From assembly GCA_903908785.1 (NCBI GenBank), contig CAIVTL010000468.1:1-6796 (forward strand): 6,796 nucleotides of DNA. Reading direction: 5' to 3'. A model generated the notes under the pieces. It saw only the letters and a list, made by a program, of their open reading frames with translations. It did no database searches and was not told the DNA's origin. The translations under genes and the position numbers were made by a program. This document shows, piece by piece, positions 5,660 through 6,796 of the stretch. The DNA comes from Caldifarciminota bacterium (GTDB lineage Bacteria; Hydrothermota; Tepidihabitantia; Tepidihabitantales; Tepidihabitantaceae). Position 1 is the first letter of the stretch. Every line of letters begins with the position of its first letter.

Positions 5660-6079
5660 CTACTGTGGCTTAAGTGCCCTGATGAGGGCGTTGAGCAGTC
5701 TTCCAACCAGCGCGGCCTGTCTGGATGCGACAACTACCTGCTCGGCGCTTACGAATCCGAGCTGGACTATCAGTGTGAGGTAGGTCTCAAGCTCGGAGAG
5801 TGAGCCCCGACTGACAGATAGATGGTTCAGGTACACCTTGCGGTGATGGGAGCTGTGTCCTTCGGCAATGTTGGCCGGGACCGAGACTGCGGCACGGGTC
5901 ATCTGGGGCGTCAAACCGGTCTGTTCAGTACGAGGTAGCGTTCGCGTGAGTTTGTAGGTCATCTGCACGAGGGTCATTGCCTCCTGCCAGACTTTCAGGT
6001 CACGATAGTCCCGGATTTCCCCGGTAGGATGGGCTTCCGGCGGTGCCCCGGTCCCTGACCCCTGATCCCCGATCCCCAT
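5660..6079 (-). CDS. Four-helix-bundle protein (23S rRNA intervening-sequence protein family)
   Basis: This 139-residue protein matches the family first found encoded inside 23S rRNA intervening sequences and also common as a stand-alone gene. Its biochemical role is not established. Hallmarks are IRDYRDLKVWQEAM (22-35), the central RAAVSVPANIAEG (62-74) and SRGSLSELETYL (90-101), spaced as usual across four amphipathic helices; the C-terminus (ALIRALKPQ) is complete. No 23S rRNA lies in the window. The ATG at 6077-6079 directly follows the purM stop (TAGATG), with no evident ribosome site, so translation may be coupled to purM. The first ~20 residues (MGIGDQGSGTGAPPEAHPTG) are low-complexity and largely encoded by a heptamer array; the family normally begins close to the RDLKVW motif. 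No other ATG, GTG or TTG lies between, so the repeat supplies the start codon. The Avd accessory protein of diversity-generating retroelements shares this fold, but no reverse transcriptase or template/variable repeat pair is present here. Confidence 0.9.
   Translation of the reverse strand: MGIGDQGSGTGAPPEAHPTGEIRDYRDLKVWQEAMTLVQMTYKLTRTLPRTEQTGLTPQMTRAAVSVPANIAEGHSSHHRKVYLNHLSVSRGSLSELETYLTLIVQLGFVSAEQVVVASRQAALVGRLLNALIRALKPQ
6045..6079 (-). repeat. G-rich heptamer array E over the four-helix-bundle gene start
   Basis: Read on the minus strand from 6079, five 7-base units follow in register. The first is ATGGGGA, which contains the start codon, and the second is TCGGGGA; the rest are variants such as TCAGGGG and TCAGGGA. 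Five G runs separated by 2-4 bases make a canonical G-quadruplex motif in the mRNA-sense strand, exactly at the start codon. The unit TCGGGGA also occurs in the array at 5594-5621, and ATGGGGA occurs at 4325-4331 in the nadB array. Confidence 0.75.
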
Positions 6080-6796
6080 CTATATCACGGACACGCCGAA
6101 CGTGCCGCGGACGGCTTTGCCGATACCGCGGCTGCCGGGGATTGAGTCGAGGATTCGGTCCGCCTGCTTCGGCGCGACAAACAAGACCATACCCATGCCC
6201 ATGTTGAAGGTTCGGTACATCTCTTCGTCCGGCACACTGCCGAGGCGCTGAATCAGCCGGAATATAGGCAACGGACGCCAGGCTGATTTCCGGATGACTA
6301 CCGAGACTTCACGCGGCAACAGGCGCGCGATGTTGTCGTAGAACCCGCCGCCGGTGATGTGCGCCAGTGCATGGATGCGATTCAGCAGCGGATAGACTGC
6401 CTTCAGGTAGGAGCGGTGCGGCCGTAGCAGTTCTTCGCCGAGCGGACGGCTCAGGCCCTTGATTCTCGAACCGACCCTGAGGCCCGCCTTGTCAAACAGG
6501 ACCCGGCGCGCGAGGGAATAGCCGTTGGTGTGAAGCCCGGTGGACGGAATGCCGATGACCGTGTCGCCGGGTGAAATCCGGGTAGCGGCAACGACTCGGC
6601 TCCTTTCGACCGTGCCGACGATGAAGCCGGCCAGGTCGAAGTCGCGGGGCCGGTAGATGTCGGGCATCATCGCGGTCTCGCCGCCGACGAGCGAGCAGCC
6701 GTTGTCGCGGCAGGCCTTGCCGAGGCCCCGGACGATTGCCAGCAGGGACTCGGGCTCCAGTTTCGAGTGGGCGATATAGTCGAGGAAGAAGAGCGG
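6080..6796 (-). CDS. purM: Phosphoribosylformylglycinamidine cyclo-ligase (AIR synthetase), N-terminus outside the window
   Basis: PurM closes formylglycinamidine ribonucleotide to aminoimidazole ribonucleotide using ATP, the fifth step of de novo purine synthesis, in the cytoplasm. The frame is open to the right edge: bases 6671-6796 encode PLFFLDYIAHSKLE and, further on, CSLVGGETAMMPDIY, both typical PurM sequence. The methionines at 6668-6673 are therefore internal. The 238 residues present cover roughly the C-terminal two thirds of a ~345-residue protein. Further signatures are FDLAGFIVG, STGLHTNGYSLAR, LLRPHRSYLK, AHITGGGFYDNIARLLP and MYRTFNMGMGMVL, in the family order and with nothing broken. 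The C-terminus (IGKAVRGTFGVSVI) has normal length. The TAG stop is directly followed by the ATG of the four-helix-bundle gene. Transcription converges with the nadB-xer pair. Confidence 0.95.
   Translation of the reverse strand, partial: PLFFLDYIAHSKLEPESLLAIVRGLGKACRDNGCSLVGGETAMMPDIYRPRDFDLAGFIVGTVERSRVVAATRISPGDTVIGIPSTGLHTNGYSLARRVLFDKAGLRVGSRIKGLSRPLGEELLRPHRSYLKAVYPLLNRIHALAHITGGGFYDNIARLLPREVSVVIRKSAWRPLPIFRLIQRLGSVPDEEMYRTFNMGMGMVLFVAPKQADRILDSIPGSRGIGKAVRGTFGVSVI

Larger units (their letters stand above)
5594..6079 (-). mobile_element. Candidate IVS-like unit: four-helix-bundle gene between inverted heptamer arrays
   Basis: The four-helix-bundle gene is bracketed by inverted arms of about 28 and 35 bases. 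Read in the same direction, both arms contain GGGATCGGGG and both end in ACC, then GGGGCA (one extra A in one arm). They differ mainly by one 7-base unit in the middle. In a minus-strand transcript the two ends could pair. Intervening sequences in 23S rRNA have this plan: complementary ends around a gene of this protein family. No transposase and no target-site duplication were found, so mobility is inference. Confidence 0.3.

Noticed and set aside
5381..5803. Plus-strand open frame over the end of xer and the convergent spacer
   Set aside because: It overlaps the catalytic motifs of the recombinase in another frame and then the antisense of the four-helix-bundle gene; both real genes have strong family matches.
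5594..6079. CRISPR array or diversity-generating retroelement
   Set aside because: The repeats are 7 bases long without spacers, there is no cas gene, reverse transcriptase or template/variable repeat pair, and the four-helix-bundle protein alone is not evidence for a retroelement.

Overview
The window is about 62% GC by eye and carries five protein genes plus a family of short tandem repeats. The first gene ends in a domain resembling the type IX secretion (T9SS type A) C-terminal sorting signal. With the high GC, this suggests an uncultivated bacterium of the FCB group or a neighbouring phylum such as WOR-3/Stahlbacteria. The lineage is inferred from protein style, not from a marker gene. 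The left end is AT-rich for about 37 bases and looks like a contig edge or junction.

Layout, plus strand: (i) 2-2299, a 5'-truncated secreted protein built from twelve visible W-x-D-x-R repeats of about 55 residues, then a glycine-rich linker and the sorting-like domain; (ii) 2310-2963, a small membrane/exported protein of unknown function, 10 bases downstream and probably co-transcribed; (iii) a 95-base spacer holding a palindrome and a tandem octamer array; (iv) 3059-4693, nadB, L-aspartate oxidase of NAD biosynthesis; (v) 4611-5588, a XerC/XerD tyrosine recombinase overlapping the end of nadB. Minus strand, convergent with these: (vi) 6080-6796, the C-terminal two thirds of purM (AIR synthetase, purine biosynthesis), running off the right edge; (vii) 5660-6079, a 23S rRNA intervening-sequence-type four-helix-bundle protein whose ATG abuts the purM stop codon.

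The enzymes are ordinary housekeeping genes with intact catalytic residues. The unusual layer is the repeats. Five arrays of degenerate 7-mers (8-mers in one case), with a purine-rich core close to TC-R-R-G-R-R, occur within 4.1 kb: in the linker of gene 1 (2042-2076), over the nadB start (3020-3081), in frame inside nadB (4283-4352), after xerD (5594-5621), and over the start of the four-helix-bundle gene (6045-6079). Arrays supply the start codon of the four-helix-bundle gene and, in one reading, that of nadB. The last two arrays are inverted copies of each other bracketing the four-helix-bundle gene, an arrangement like rRNA intervening sequences and a candidate small mobile unit. They resemble in style the heptanucleotide STRR repeats of cyanobacteria, but in a different type of genome.
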